A stretch of 64,000 nt of DNA. Source: Xanthomonas euvesicatoria pv. euvesicatoria. Lineage in GTDB: Bacteria > Pseudomonadota > Gammaproteobacteria > Xanthomonadales > Xanthomonadaceae. The position numbers and the translations under genes are program-made. The stretch covers positions 1 to 64,000 of the forward strand of contig NZ_JAJIUJ010000069.1 in NCBI RefSeq assembly GCF_020880415.1. Reading direction: 5' to 3'. Positions 26,440-37,776 of this stretch are shown here, piece after piece; within the stretch, counting starts at the first letter, position 1, and the number at the start of each line of letters is the position of its first letter. A model generated the notes under the pieces. The model was not told the DNA's origin and made no database searches. It was given only the letters and a program-made list of their open reading frames with translations.

Positions 26440-27051
26440 TCACGGTGCAGGCGTATAGGCAGAGAGCAGGACCGGCTTACGCGGGTCGGCGGCAATTTCC
26501 TTGTGCTCGCTCAGGCGCAGCGCTTGGGCATCGGGCGTGTCCTGGGTGTTCATTTCCCATGATTCGATCACGCGCTTGTGGAACACGAAGACGCCGCGGC
26601 GGCGGTCGTAACGAAAGGTGATGTAGTCGGTCCAGTGTTGTCCGCACGCCACCGCGTTTTGCACGGTGAAATACGCGCCCTTCGTGACCAGGCCCTGGTC
26701 GCTGTCCAGAAATGGATCGCACTGCCCGCCTTCGTCGGCGTTGAAGATCACCCGCATGTTGCGCGCGGCTTCCACAAACCCACCGTCGGCGTTTGCAACC
26801 AGCACCAGCAGGGTACGCGGCGGTGCTGCATGGCCAGGGCCGCGCAGCGTTTGTTCTGCGGATGCACGCAACGCAACCACGTAATCCTGCCGGCCATCGC
26901 CGGTGAGATCCGCACTAGCGACACTCATCACCGACTGCCCGGCAGGTAACAGTCTGGTGGCACCGGCTGGCAGCGTGGCGGCGCCGGCTGACATGGCCAG
27001 CGTCGCGGTCGTTGCCAGCACGGTTGCCCACCATCGGCATCGTGTCGTCAT
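26440..27051 (-). CDS. Exported protein of unknown function
   Basis: 203 residues beginning MTTRCRWWATVLATTATLAM, a signal peptide ending near SAGAATLPAG. The mature part has a segment like an FG-GAP/VCBS calcium-binding repeat (VASADLTGDGRQDYVVAL). It is followed by LLVLVANADGGF and a Cys pair (GGQCDPF, AVACGQHW) that could form a disulfide. I do not recognise a family with a known role. Probably monocistronic. Confidence 0.7.
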   Translation of the reverse strand: MTTRCRWWATVLATTATLAMSAGAATLPAGATRLLPAGQSVMSVASADLTGDGRQDYVVALRASAEQTLRGPGHAAPPRTLLVLVANADGGFVEAARNMRVIFNADEGGQCDPFLDSDQGLVTKGAYFTVQNAVACGQHWTDYITFRYDRRRGVFVFHKRVIESWEMNTQDTPDAQALRLSEHKEIAADPRKPVLLSAYTPAP

Positions 27052-27387
27052 CGCGGTGTCCTGGTCTGCGTCGGGGCTGCCAGCATAGCCGGCCGCTCCT
27101 GCCCCGCGCACCGGCATCGGCGCGCAACACGTAGGGGCGTGTCGTCGCACGGTCGCCGCATGCCATTCGGCGCACGCGCACGATGGGGCCGCAATCCTGT
27201 CGAGCGTCCGCCGCATTGCGTCGCCACACCGCGTTTTTCGCCAGTGAAGATCGCGCGTCAAGTCCGCTTGCCGGCTCACGCCCGGCTGTCGAAATCCCCA
27301 CGTCCGATTGATGCCTCCACCGCGATGCTGGCCTTGCACCACGGCGTCCAGTGGTGCATTCCCCAACCGACGAAACGAGAATCTGCA
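27052..27387. other. Intergenic region
   Basis: About 336 bases between divergent genes. It should hold promoters for both, but I find no strong consensus elements, no repeat and no RNA gene. Confidence 0.4.
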
Positions 27388-27588
27388 ATGGCAAATCAGA
27401 ACGACAACAAGGGTGGCACCAGCAACCGCGGCTTTGCTTCGATGGACGAAGACAAGCAGCGCGAAATCGCTTCCAAGGGCGGCAAGGCGGCCCACGAAAG
27501 CGGCAACGCCCACGAGTTCACCTCGGAAGAAGCACGCGAGGCCGGCAAGAAGGGCGGCCAGGCGAGCGGTGGCGGCAACAACCGCTGA
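27388..27588 (+). CDS. KGG-motif stress protein (YciG-like)
   Basis: A 66-residue, very hydrophilic protein. It carries the stress-induced KGG motif: RGFASMDEDKQREIASKGGK, and again EAREAGKKGGQ near the end. Family PF10685 members are small and probably disordered, and some respond to starvation, heat or acid. No neighbours suggest a partner. The small size and skewed composition (Gly, Lys, Glu) are normal for the family. Confidence 0.85.
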   Translation: MANQNDNKGGTSNRGFASMDEDKQREIASKGGKAAHESGNAHEFTSEEAREAGKKGGQASGGGNNR

Positions 27589-27828
27589 GCTCCACAACAC
27601 GGCAGGTACCACGGCGCTTCCGCAAGGGCTGCAGCTCTTCCGGAAGCGCGTTCTTTTCAAGAATCGGGCGGCGTCTCAGCTGATGCGACAGCACATAGGC
27701 ACGCTGCCGCCCGATGACCACGATGTTCCGCACACACTCACACCCCACCGTGCATGCAGCAGCGCCAGGCCCCCTGGATGGTTGCGCACGCGTCGATCCA
27801 CTGACGCAGCAGCAGAGCAAGGTCCGCC

Positions 27829-28684
27829 GTGGCACGCAGTGAACGCGTTCGCCGCGGGCTCGGTGCGGTCGAATACGCCTACCCCGAGCATTTGCGCAGC
27901 ACGCTCGAAACCTTGCCGACGACTGCCGGGGTGTATCTCTTCCACGGCCAGGACAGCGAGCTGCCGTTGTACATCGGCAAGAGCGTCAACTTGCGGGTGC
28001 GGGTGATGGATCACTTTCGCACGCCACGCGAAGCCTCGCTATTGCGCCAGACCCGTCGCATCAGCGTGTTCGAAATGGCCGGCGATCTCGGTGCGCAGCT
28101 GCTGGAATCGCAGCTCATCAAATCGATGCGCCCGCTGGTATAACCAGAAGCTGCGGCGCGTCCCGCGTCAGTTTTCGATCCGGCTGTATTGCGGCGACGT
28201 GTCCATCGTGCATTTGGCCGAGCGCGACCCGGCGGTCATACCGTGGCTGTATGGGCTCTATTCCAGCCCACGCGCCGCCCAGGAAGCGCTGCGGCGGCTG
28301 GCCGATCGCGACCGCCTTTGCTACGGGCTGCCCGGCCTGGAACGCGCCACCGATGGTCGCCCGTGTTTCCGCGCCATGTTGAAGCGCTGTGCCGGTGCCT
28401 GCCATGGCGCCGAATCGCTGGGCGACCACGAGATGCGTTTACGCGCCGCCCTTGAGCATCTGGAACAGGCCGTCTGGCCGTTTCCTGGCGCGGTGGCGTT
28501 GAAGGAAGAGGGCAAGCAGTTGCGTCAGTTTCACGTGCTGCGCAACTGGCACTATCTGGGCAGCGCCACCTCGCTGGCTGCGGCCCGCAAACTGAAGACC
28601 GCACCCGGCGACTTCGATCGCGATTGCTACCGGATTTTGCGCAAGGGCCTTCAAACGCATTTGCACAACGTGGTGTTGCTGTAG
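27829..28684 (+). pseudogene. cho: Frameshifted cho-like (UvrC N-terminal type) GIY-YIG endonuclease
   Basis: Two adjacent reading frames together form one protein of about 284 residues. Frame 1 (GTG start 27829, stop 28143) holds the GIY-YIG domain: GVYLFHGQDSELPLYIGKSV and LLESQLIKSMRPL. Frame 2 (to 28684) continues with YNQKLRRVPRQF. The reading switches at about 28138, where CTGGTATAAC replaces the expected CTGTATAAC, one extra G. Cho makes the 3' incision in nucleotide excision repair as a back-up to UvrC. Frame 1 alone lacks the rest of the nuclease. Real mutation or sequencing error cannot be told apart here. Confidence 0.85.
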
Positions 28685-28835
28685 GCACGACATGGGTGGC
28701 GTGTTCACTTGGGCACGCGCAGCAGGTGCTGAGTTCATGCGAGGCATCGCGCGACGCGACGCCGGCCTGTCCTGTTCCCCCACCAACAACGGTCCCGCCG
28801 CCTACGCTCTCCAAGCGCATGCGAGAGCCCGCGAT

Positions 28836-29111
28836 TCAGCCACTCTGCCTCTCGCAGCTGCGGTATTCCTTGGGGTCCAGAAACTCCGCCAGACAAGAAC
28901 CGACGCGCAGCGCCTGCTCGCGTGCGTCGCCCCGGTATTCGCCCTGCCCTGCGCCCTCGATCGTGGCTACGGGCGCGGCACGGTCGCGGTGGTAGACGAA
29001 CGCGGTGGAAAGCCACAGCGTCGCGCCAGGCGCCTGGCTTTCCAGGGTCTCCACGCGGAATTCACCGCAGTAACCGTGGATCAGGGTGCGTCGAAGTGTC
29101 TTGTGCGTCAT
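28836..29111 (-). CDS. Small protein of unknown function
   Basis: 91 residues starting MTHKTLRRTLIHGYCGEFRV. There is no signal peptide or transmembrane segment. It has mixed charge and a central TLWLSTAFVYHRDRAAPVAT that looks like beta strands. I do not recognise the family. Coding is supported by a plausible start after a long run of poor sequence and by balanced composition, but the evidence is modest. Confidence 0.55.
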   Translation of the reverse strand: MTHKTLRRTLIHGYCGEFRVETLESQAPGATLWLSTAFVYHRDRAAPVATIEGAGQGEYRGDAREQALRVGSCLAEFLDPKEYRSCERQSG

Positions 29112-29358
29112 GCGCGCAGTATCGCCATGCGCATTTGAAGACCACGTCGAAATCGATTGCATTGCGTGCACATAGGACCTACGCGGATGAACGGGTGGCC
29201 GGACCAACGCGCGAGTCTGCGTCCACGCTGGATCACGTCAGCGCAAGCACGCGCGCATGCAGCACAAAGACTGTGCAGCGCGCGCAAAATCGAGGCAGTG
29301 ACGGGGGAACAACAGATCCGGTGAGAACCGGGAAGCCTTGCGAACGAAGGCTTGGATA

Positions 29359-29434
29359 TGGTGGCCGAGGACGGAATCGAACCGCCGACACGGGGATTTT
29401 CAATCCCCTGCTCTACCAACTGAGCTACTCGGCC
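29359..29434 (-). tRNA. tRNA-Phe(GAA)
   Basis: A 76-nt cloverleaf including the encoded CCA. The acceptor stem is GGCCGAG/CTCGGCC. The D-loop is AGTTGGTA, the anticodon stem GGGGA/TCCCC encloses TTGAAAA with anticodon GAA, and the T-arm contains GGTTCGATTCC. Confidence 0.97.
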
Positions 29435-29474
29435 ACTTAACCTGCAACACGATGCCTGCGTTGCGAGGACGCGC

Positions 29475-29503
29475 ACTATAGCGAGCAGGCGCAGTTTGGG
29501 CAA
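29475..29503 (-). promoter_or_regulatory. Sigma70-type promoter of tRNA-Phe
   Basis: On the minus strand TTGCCC (-35, 29503-29498) and TATAGT (-10, 29480-29475) are separated by 17 bases. This puts initiation about 30 bases upstream of the mature tRNA 5' end. Confidence 0.6.
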
Positions 29504-29615
29504 GCGTTGCGAGCAACTTTGTTGCCGGCCGCCGTGGGGGCCGCGTTTCTTGCACCGCTTCACGCCGCGCGGCCGGCGACATGGCCTAGCCTGCGCGCGT
29601 CCACCGGAGATTGTC

Positions 29616-30152
29616 ATGCGCCTGCCCCGCCTGCTGTTGTCGTTCGTCGCCCTGCTGCCGCTGACAGCGTTTGCGCAACAACCGGTGCGCGCGGTGCCGC
29701 AGCTGGACATCTCGCGCTATGCCGGCCAGTGGCATGAGATTGCGCACCTGCCGGTGTCGTTCCAGAAAAAGTGCCGCAGCGACATTACCGCCAGCTACAC
29801 CTTGCGCGACGATGGCTTGATCGGCGTGCGCAATGGCTGCCGCACCGCCGATGGCAGCCTGACCCAGGCCGACGGCGTGGCGCGCCCGGTCGCCGGCCAG
29901 CCCGGGCAGTTGCAGGTGCGCTTTGCTCCCGAGTGGCTGGGTTGGTTGCCGCTGGTGTGGGCCGACTATTGGGTAATCGCGCTCGACCCGGATTACCAAT
30001 GGGCGGTGGTCGGCGAGCCGGATCGCAAGTACCTGTGGATCCTGTCGCGCTCGCCACAGATGCAGCGCGCGCAACTGGAACGGCTCAAGGCGCAGGCGAC
30101 CGAGATGGGCTACGACCTGTCGACGTTGATTGTGGCCGCGCCGTTATTGTGA
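29616..30152 (+). CDS. Bacterial lipocalin (Blc-like), exported
   Basis: 178 residues. The signal peptide is LLLSFVALLPLTAFAQQ. The lipocalin signature GQWHEIAHLPVSFQKKC contains the conserved Gly-x-Trp-x-Glu, followed by TASYTLRDDGLIGVRNGC and the YWVIALDPDYQWAVVGEPDR strands. The C-terminal helix follows at about 150. Blc-type lipocalins bind lysophospholipids or fatty acids in the envelope. No lipobox Cys is present, so this one is probably periplasmic and soluble. GGAGA precedes the ATG. Confidence 0.9.
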   Translation: MRLPRLLLSFVALLPLTAFAQQPVRAVPQLDISRYAGQWHEIAHLPVSFQKKCRSDITASYTLRDDGLIGVRNGCRTADGSLTQADGVARPVAGQPGQLQVRFAPEWLGWLPLVWADYWVIALDPDYQWAVVGEPDRKYLWILSRSPQMQRAQLERLKAQATEMGYDLSTLIVAAPLL

Positions 30153-30266
30153 GGCTGCGTATCACCTGGCGTAATGATCCGGCACCCGCGCTTCGCGCAC
30201 TCGGGAGCGGCGACCGTACTGCGTAGTATTCTTGGCGCCGCCTTATTCCGCCAAGGACCCGAGTCC

Positions 30267-30743
30267 ATGCGTCGTGCCTATCGCCTTCTTCTTGTGTCGC
30301 TGGCCTGCGGGCTGCTGCTGAGCGCCTGCGGCGGCGCAGTCCGCCGGGTGTCCGAGCCGGCCGCCAGCATCCAGCAACTGACCGTGCGTGCCGACGGCTC
30401 CTGGTCGGTGGACCTGCGCCTGCAGAACTACAGCAGCATCCCGATGCAGTTCGAACGCGTGGCACTGGAAATCTCTGCCGGCGATCAACTGGCCGGCAAG
30501 CTCGACCAGGCCGTGGGCATGTCGATCGGCCCGGAAACCGCAGACGTGGTCACCGTCACCGTGCAACCCACCTCGCTGGGCCGCATCACCGCGGCCGACG
30601 TGCTGGCCGGCGGCCGCTCGTTCCCGTACACACTCAAGGGCACGGTCTGGGCGACCCCACAGGACAAGAAACAACGCGAGTTCAGTGTGGAATCGCGCAA
30701 TACGCTCAGCCCGGCTCCCGGCCTCAACGGCGTGCTGCGCTAA
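30267..30743 (+). CDS. LEA14-like lipoprotein
   Basis: 158 residues. The lipoprotein signal MRRAYRLLLVSLACGLLLSAC has lipobox LLSAC. The mature part resembles the water-stress/LEA type-2 fold: VDLRLQNYSSIPMQFERVAL, then FPYTLKGTVW. Such proteins are envelope-associated with unknown molecular role. It sits between lipocalin and acyl-CoA dehydrogenase genes on the same strand, without overlap. Confidence 0.8.
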   Translation: MRRAYRLLLVSLACGLLLSACGGAVRRVSEPAASIQQLTVRADGSWSVDLRLQNYSSIPMQFERVALEISAGDQLAGKLDQAVGMSIGPETADVVTVTVQPTSLGRITAADVLAGGRSFPYTLKGTVWATPQDKKQREFSVESRNTLSPAPGLNGVLR

Positions 30744-30796
30744 GAGTCGCTAAGGCGCACGCGCACGCCTCCCGTACCCGCTTCCAAGGATCCCGC

Positions 30797-32590
<1,794 letters not shown>

Positions 32591-32594
32591 GCGC

Positions 32595-32717
32595 CTCGCG
32601 GCCAGGTGCGCTCCTACGGCTCACGCCGCGGAATTCTGCCGCTGTCGTAGGAGCGGACCTGGCCGCGACAGAGCGGTATCGCTCGACAAAGCCTCGCGCC
32701 CGGGGGCGCTCCTACGG
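32595..32717. repeat. Cluster of three REP-like half elements
   Basis: Three related arms lie at about 32595-32618 (TCGCGGCCAGGTGCGCTCCT), 32646-32668 (CGTAGGAGCGGACCTGGCCG, inverted) and 32694-32717 (TCGCGCCCGGGGGCGCTCCT). The first two pair as a long hairpin just after the acyl-CoA dehydrogenase stop and may act as its terminator. Same family as the element at 12114-12183. Confidence 0.78.
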
Positions 32718-32877
32718 CTCATCAACGCCATCACTGCGTTCGACGAGCGATTCCGCAGCGCGGCGGCACGCAATGGCGGGCAACGGGACTTGCCGAGCCA
32801 GTGCTTTGAAGACACGCGCCAACGCCATTCGCTGCGATACACAAACTGTCAACGATCGGGTATAAGCTGTTTTCCCG

Positions 32878-33534
32878 ATGGAGACAGACACGCACGTTCG
32901 TGATGTGATCGTCCCCGGAGGCAGCGCTGCCCCGGACACGGGCAGCGCTGTCGCCGCAATCCACCAACTCCCCACGCTTCGCCTGCTGTCGCTCGATGCG
33001 CATGGCCGCGTTCTGGACTGGATCAACTGGCAAGACGCTGCCTGCCTGTACGCCCGCGATGCGGTGTCGTGGACGCTGGGCGAGCCATGCATGCAGATCC
33101 ACGGCGGCATCTCGCGGCTGACCGGCGAGCGCAGCACGCTGGAACTGCACCCCATCATCGCCGCGCGCGGGCATGCCCGGTCGCGCGCGCTGGACCCGAC
33201 CCCGACCCTCAGCAACACCGCGTTATTCGCGCGCGATTCGCAGCTGTGCATGTATTGCGGCCAGCATTTCAGTCGCCCGCACCTGACCCGCGACCACGTC
33301 ATGCCGGTGTCCAAAGGCGGTCGCGACAGTTGGGAAAACGTGGTGACCGCCTGCTTCCAGTGCAATTCGCGCAAGGCCAACCGCACGCCGCAACAGGCGC
33401 ATATGCCGCTGCTGGCGGTGCCCTACCGGCCGAGCTGGATCGAGCACCTGATCCTGTCCAACCGCAACATCCTGTCCGATCAGATGGCCTTTTTGCGCGC
33501 GCAACTGCCCAAACGCTCCAAGCTGTCGCTGTAA
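32878..33534 (+). CDS. HNH endonuclease domain protein
   Basis: 218 residues. The C-terminal half has an HNH nuclease with two structural Cys pairs, CMYCGQHF and ACFQCNSRK. They flank LTRDHVMPVSKGGRDSWENV, which carries the Asp-His and the Asn. The N-terminal half is distinct (LRLLSLDAHGRVLDWINWQD) and found in chromosomally encoded McrA-like HNH proteins. It may be a housekeeping or DNA-repair nuclease rather than a mobile-element one, since no phage or restriction genes are nearby. Confidence 0.85.
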   Translation: METDTHVRDVIVPGGSAAPDTGSAVAAIHQLPTLRLLSLDAHGRVLDWINWQDAACLYARDAVSWTLGEPCMQIHGGISRLTGERSTLELHPIIAARGHARSRALDPTPTLSNTALFARDSQLCMYCGQHFSRPHLTRDHVMPVSKGGRDSWENVVTACFQCNSRKANRTPQQAHMPLLAVPYRPSWIEHLILSNRNILSDQMAFLRAQLPKRSKLSL

Positions 33535-33967
33535 GCCGGCTGGCCACGCGTTGCGCCTGCCGGCTGGTGAGTGGCCGCGCCACCCTTCGGCCGAGTGCCA
33601 AGACAACCACGGGCGCTTGGGCCTGGATGCGCGTGCGGTTGCCCCACTCGCGCCGCAGCGCTGGCGGCTTCGCTGGCGCACGGGGTGTCCGACGTGACAT
33701 CGAACCCGGCCACGGCGATCCAACGCATGAGGCACCCGGACACGGCCAAGCGTCCCATCCCACGCAGGCAAGGGCCAAGTGGTCTAGAGGACTCGGCGCA
33801 ATCGGTCCATCGAACGGTGCGGCAGATTGCCGCAGGTGTGGGTAAGCATCGCGCGCGCCAGGCGTGACGGTGTGTGTGCCCATCACTTCCCGCTGACAGC
33901 TGAACCGGTTTGCTTGCCGGGCCTTCGCATGGGGAGGACAATACGGCTTCAGAAGATTGACACGATG
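33535..33967. other. Intergenic region before dxs
   Basis: About 430 bases without a supportable gene. The word GCCGGCTGG occurs twice near 33536-33565. No clear promoter consensus or riboswitch is visible. Confidence 0.4.
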
Positions 33968-35884
33968 ATGATCGACACCACCCGCTATCCGCGCCTGTCC
34001 CGCATCCAGACTCCCGACGATCTGCGCCGCTTCGACGAAGCCGAGCTGACCGCGATCGCCGAAGAACTGCGCTCCTATCTGATCGAATCGGTGGGCAAGA
34101 GCGGCGGGCACTTCGCGGCCGGCCTGGGCGTGATCGAGCTCACCGTCGCCCTGCACTACCTGTATCAGACGCCGGTGGATCAACTGGTGTGGGACGTCGG
34201 GCATCAGACCTACCCGCACAAGATCCTCACCGGCCGGCGCGACCAGATCCACACGGTCAAGCAGAAGGACGGCGTGGCGCCGTTTCCCAAGCGCGAAGAG
34301 AGCATCTACGACACCTTCGGCGTGGGCCATTCGTCGACCTCGATCTCGGCCGCGCTCGGCATGGCCATCGCTGCGCAGCGCAACGGCGACGACCGCAAGG
34401 TGGTGGCGGTGATCGGCGACGGCGCAATGACCGCCGGCATGGTCTACGAAGCGCTGAACCACGCTGGCGGCATGGACCCGGAACCGAATCTGCTGGTGAT
34501 CCTCAACGACAACCGCATGTCGATCTCCGAAGCAGTGGGCGGGTTGACCAAGATGCTGGGGCGCGCCAGCGGCAGCCGCACGCTCAATGCGATCCGCGAA
34601 GGCGGCAAGAAGATCCTCGGCGACAAGAAGAACAACCCTACCGCGCGTTTCGTGCGGCGTTGGGAAGAACACTGGAAAGGCATGTTCGTGCCGTCCACGC
34701 TGTTCGAGGAGATGGGCTTCCATTACACCGGCCCGATCGATGGCCACGACCTGCCCAGCCTGGTCGGCGCACTGAAGACCCTGCAGACGCTCAAGGGCCC
34801 GCAACTGCTGCACGTCATCACCACCAAGGGCAAGGGCTACGAGCTGGCCGAAGGCGATCAGATCGGTTATCACGCCGTTGGCCCGTTCGATCCGAGCAAG
34901 GGCCTGGTGGCAAAGGCCGGCGCCAAGAAGCCGACCTATACCGACGTCTTCAGCGACTGGGTCTGCGACATGGCCGCCGCCGAACCCAAGCTGTTGGTGA
35001 TCACACCGGCGATGCGCGAGGGCTCGGGCCTGGTGCGCTTCAGCAAGGAATATCCGCAGCGCTATTTCGATGTGGCCATTGCCGAGCAGCACGCGGTAAC
35101 GCTGGCCGCTGGCATGGCGACCCAGGGCGCCAAGCCGGTGGTCGCGATCTATTCCACCTTCCTGCAGCGCGGCTACGACCAACTGGTGCACGACGTGGCG
35201 GTGCAGCAACTGGATGTGCTGTTTGCGATCGATCGCGGCGGCGTGGTCGGCCCGGATGGCGCCACCCATGCCGGCAATCTGGATCTGAGCTTCCTGCGCT
35301 GCGTGCCGCACATGGTGGTGATGGCGCCGGCCGATGAGGCCGAATGCCGTCAGATGCTGAGCACCGGCGTGCAGTACCAGGGCCCGGCAGCGGTGCGCTA
35401 CCCGCGCGGCACCGGCCCGGGTGTGGCGCTCGATGCCTCGCTGGCCACCCTGCCGATCGGCAAGGCGCAGCTGCGCCACAGCGGCACCCGCATCGCCCTG
35501 CTCGGCTTCGGCGCGACGGTGGATGCGGCAGAGGCGGTCGGCCGCGAACTGGGGCTGACGGTCGTGAACATGCGCTTCGTCAAGCCGCTGGACAAGGCGA
35601 TGCTGCTGGAGCTCGCAAAAACTCACGACGGCTTCGTCACCATCGAAGACAACGTGGTTGCCGGTGGCGCAGGTGCTGGCGTGTCGGAACTGCTCAACGC
35701 CGAAGCCATTACCATGCCGATGCTGCACCTGGGCCTGCCGGACAGCTTCCAGCATCACGCCAGCCGCGAAGACCTGCTGGCCGAGGCCGGCATCGACCAG
35801 GCCGGCATTCGCGCCGCCGTGCTCAAGCGCTGGCCGCAGCTGATGACCAGCAAGACGCCTGCGTTGAACGCTGCGGCAGGCTGA
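33968..35884 (+). CDS. dxs: 1-deoxy-D-xylulose-5-phosphate synthase
   Basis: Joins pyruvate and glyceraldehyde 3-phosphate, the first step of the MEP isoprenoid pathway, using thiamine diphosphate. 638 residues from [13 protein letters not shown]; an ATG immediately before would add one Met. The thiamine-diphosphate motif is [18 protein letters not shown]...[17 protein letters not shown], the transketolase Pyr-domain [18 protein letters not shown] and [14 protein letters not shown] are intact. It supplies isoprenoid precursor for undecaprenyl phosphate, the carrier used by the gum system nearby, but it is a separate unit. Confidence 0.96.
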   Translation: MIDTTRYPRLSRIQTPDDLRRFDEAELTAIAEELRSYLIESVGKSGGHFAAGLGVIELTVALHYLYQTPVDQLVWDVGHQTYPHKILTGRRDQIHTVKQKDGVAPFPKREESIYDTFGVGHSSTSISAALGMAIAAQRNGDDRKVVAVIGDGAMTAGMVYEALNHAGGMDPEPNLLVILNDNRMSISEAVGGLTKMLGRASGSRTLNAIREGGKKILGDKKNNPTARFVRRWEEHWKGMFVPSTLFEEMGFHYTGPIDGHDLPSLVGALKTLQTLKGPQLLHVITTKGKGYELAEGDQIGYHAVGPFDPSKGLVAKAGAKKPTYTDVFSDWVCDMAAAEPKLLVITPAMREGSGLVRFSKEYPQRYFDVAIAEQHAVTLAAGMATQGAKPVVAIYSTFLQRGYDQLVHDVAVQQLDVLFAIDRGGVVGPDGATHAGNLDLSFLRCVPHMVVMAPADEAECRQMLSTGVQYQGPAAVRYPRGTGPGVALDASLATLPIGKAQLRHSGTRIALLGFGATVDAAEAVGRELGLTVVNMRFVKPLDKAMLLELAKTHDGFVTIEDNVVAGGAGAGVSELLNAEAITMPMLHLGLPDSFQHHASREDLLAEAGIDQAGIRAAVLKRWPQLMTSKTPALNAAAG

Positions 35885-35912
35885 GCGCGCCAACAGATTC
35901 GTTGTGGCGCGC
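35885..35912. terminator. Bidirectional hairpin between convergent dxs and GT gene
   Basis: GCGCGCCA and TGGCGCGC form a perfect 8-base stem with a 12-base loop, just after the dxs stop and 6 bases from the stop of the convergent glycosyltransferase gene. No clear U-tract in either direction. Confidence 0.5.
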
Positions 35913-35918
35913 GCCGCA

Positions 35919-37175
35919 TTACACTGGCGGCACCGCGCCAGTACGCGCGAAACCCTCCACCAGCTGCGCGATGCGCGCCTGCGATTGGATCAGTTGTAGC
36001 GCCGCCTGCAGGCGACGCACGCCGTGTGGCACCTCGCCGGCGCCGAGCGCCTGACGCAGCAACGCCGGCAAGCCATCCAGATCGCGCAACCACCAGGCAG
36101 CACCTGCCACCTGCAGGCGCGCGGCGTGATCGAACTGGTCGTAATCCAGCGGGTAGACGATGGCCGGCAATCCCGCGGCGAGGCAGGCGTAGAGAATGCC
36201 GGCACCGCCGTGATGGATCACCAAGGCGTAGCGGTGCAGGTGCTGGGCGTAATCCACATAGGGCAGCCGCTGATAGTTGCCCTGCCCCGGCTGCGGCGAA
36301 GCGCCGGTGTCGCCGTCGCTGAAATGGAAGACCACCTCCGGGAACTGCGGCGCCAGCGCACGCAGCACGCCATCCATGCGCTGCTTGACCCATTGCAGAT
36401 GCGTGCCCAGCGTCACCAGCACATGCCGGCGACCGTCGACGAAGGTGGGCGCCGGCACCGACGAAGGCGGCGTGCACAACTGCGGCCCGACAAAGCGCAC
36501 GGCCGTCGGCCAGCGTTGCGCCAGCTCGAACGACGGGACTCCCAGGGCCAGGATGCACTGCGGCGAATACACCGCCTCGCTGCGATCGCGTCGATAGATT
36601 GCCGGCAACCCGCACGCGCGCATCTGGCGCCGATAGCAAAGGTGCAGGGTCCGTTTGAAGCCACGTGTGAGCCGGCGCGCCGCTGCATGCCAGACACGCT
36701 GCAAGGGTGTGGTCGCAGGCAGCAACCCGCCAAAGTATGCGGGCGGCCCATCCGTGGTTTCGATCACGCATGGCGACGGCATGCTGGTCCACCAGGCAAT
36801 GCCCATCGTCTGTGCGGCCAGTCCTGCGCTGGGCAGGGTGAAGTCGACGATCACCAGATCCGGCCGCCGCGCGCGCCAGCGCTGCTGCAGCGCTTCGCCG
36901 AGCTGCGCCATGAGCCTGAGTGCGTTGTGCAACTGCCGACGCAGGCGCACGGGGTTGTGGCCCACTGCATGCGGCGGGTTGGCGATGGAAAGCAGCAAGC
37001 GATCGGCATGCGCATCCAGCACGCTGGCAGCGGCGAGCCCACATGCCTCGATGTGCGCCCGCGCAGCAGGCGTGCTGATGACGCAGACCTCGTGCTGCGC
37101 GGTGAGCTGTTGCGCGATCGCCAGGATGGGATGCAAATGGCCGCTGTAGGGCGGTGCGATCAGATCAATGCGCAT
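35919..37175 (-). CDS. UGT-like glycosyltransferase (GT1 family)
   Basis: 418 residues. GT-B fold: the N-terminus RIDLIAPPYSGHLHPILAIA is the classic UGT/macrolide-GT start. The C-terminal nucleotide-sugar motif is IHHGGAGILYACLAAGLPAI, followed by DYDQFDHAARL. It probably glycosylates a lipid or small hydrophobic acceptor. It is the last gene of the group running from gumO and overlaps the upstream hydrolase gene. Sugar donor and acceptor are unknown. Confidence 0.82.
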   Translation of the reverse strand: MRIDLIAPPYSGHLHPILAIAQQLTAQHEVCVISTPAARAHIEACGLAAASVLDAHADRLLLSIANPPHAVGHNPVRLRRQLHNALRLMAQLGEALQQRWRARRPDLVIVDFTLPSAGLAAQTMGIAWWTSMPSPCVIETTDGPPAYFGGLLPATTPLQRVWHAAARRLTRGFKRTLHLCYRRQMRACGLPAIYRRDRSEAVYSPQCILALGVPSFELAQRWPTAVRFVGPQLCTPPSSVPAPTFVDGRRHVLVTLGTHLQWVKQRMDGVLRALAPQFPEVVFHFSDGDTGASPQPGQGNYQRLPYVDYAQHLHRYALVIHHGGAGILYACLAAGLPAIVYPLDYDQFDHAARLQVAGAAWWLRDLDGLPALLRQALGAGEVPHGVRRLQAALQLIQSQARIAQLVEGFARTGAVPPV

Positions 37176-37776
37176 GCGCTGCGCCCTGTCGCATTCGTTC
37201 GATCTGCGCGACAAAGCGCTGGCACTCGGCAAGCACCTCGGCGTTGCGCAGGTACGCCATGTGTCCGCACGCAGGCCTGGCATCGACCTGCCCATCGAAC
37301 AGTGTTCGAGAAATCCAGTCGCTGCGGCCCTGTACCACGCGCAGCTGGCCGAACACTGAGGGCGCATCACACACCGGGCCGTACGCAAAAACCGCCAGGC
37401 GTGCACGCAGCGCATCCGGCAACTGCAATGCGGTCAACAGCTGCAGTCCGCAGCTGCCGGCAAGAAGCAGCGTCATCGGCGCCTGATCCAGCAGCGCATG
37501 GACACGCTTGCGATCGGCTTCGGCAAGGCGTGCATGTCGGGCCGCAAGATACTGCCGTGCATTGGACAGGCTGGCACGCCACAACGGCGTGCGCCGGTGC
37601 GGCGCGCCGTTGCGGCGATACGGGTAATTGCAATCCAGCAGCTGCCGGCCTGCGCCCTGCAGCTGTTGCAGAAATGCGCCCTGCTCCGCACTCAAGGCGC
37701 AGCTTGCCGGATCGCTTTGCCCGGTGAGGAAGGCGATCTGCAGCGGCCCCGACTCACTCCGCACGAAAGCACCCAT
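37165..37776 (-). CDS. Putative alpha/beta-hydrolase-like protein
   Basis: 203 residues starting MGAFVRSESGPLQIAFLTGQ. It has a possible nucleophile elbow LLLAGSCGLQLL (Ser in an A-G-S-C-G setting rather than strict GxSxG) and a late His in ACGHMAYL. This suggests a serine hydrolase or thioesterase-like fold. Overlaps the glycosyltransferase gene upstream by 23 bases and the UGT-like gene downstream by 11. Assignment is tentative. Confidence 0.65.
   Translation of the reverse strand: MGAFVRSESGPLQIAFLTGQSDPASCALSAEQGAFLQQLQGAGRQLLDCNYPYRRNGAPHRRTPLWRASLSNARQYLAARHARLAEADRKRVHALLDQAPMTLLLAGSCGLQLLTALQLPDALRARLAVFAYGPVCDAPSVFGQLRVVQGRSDWISRTLFDGQVDARPACGHMAYLRNAEVLAECQRFVAQIERMRQGAAHAH

Noticed and set aside
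32878..33534. HNH gene as part of a restriction-modification or phage system
   Set aside because: No methyltransferase, phage or toxin gene is near it, and flanking genes are housekeeping. It resembles chromosomal HNH proteins.
33299..35893. Long minus-strand frame opposite dxs
   Set aside because: Its translation is His/Arg/Gln-rich and has no domain. dxs on the plus strand explains the sequence fully.
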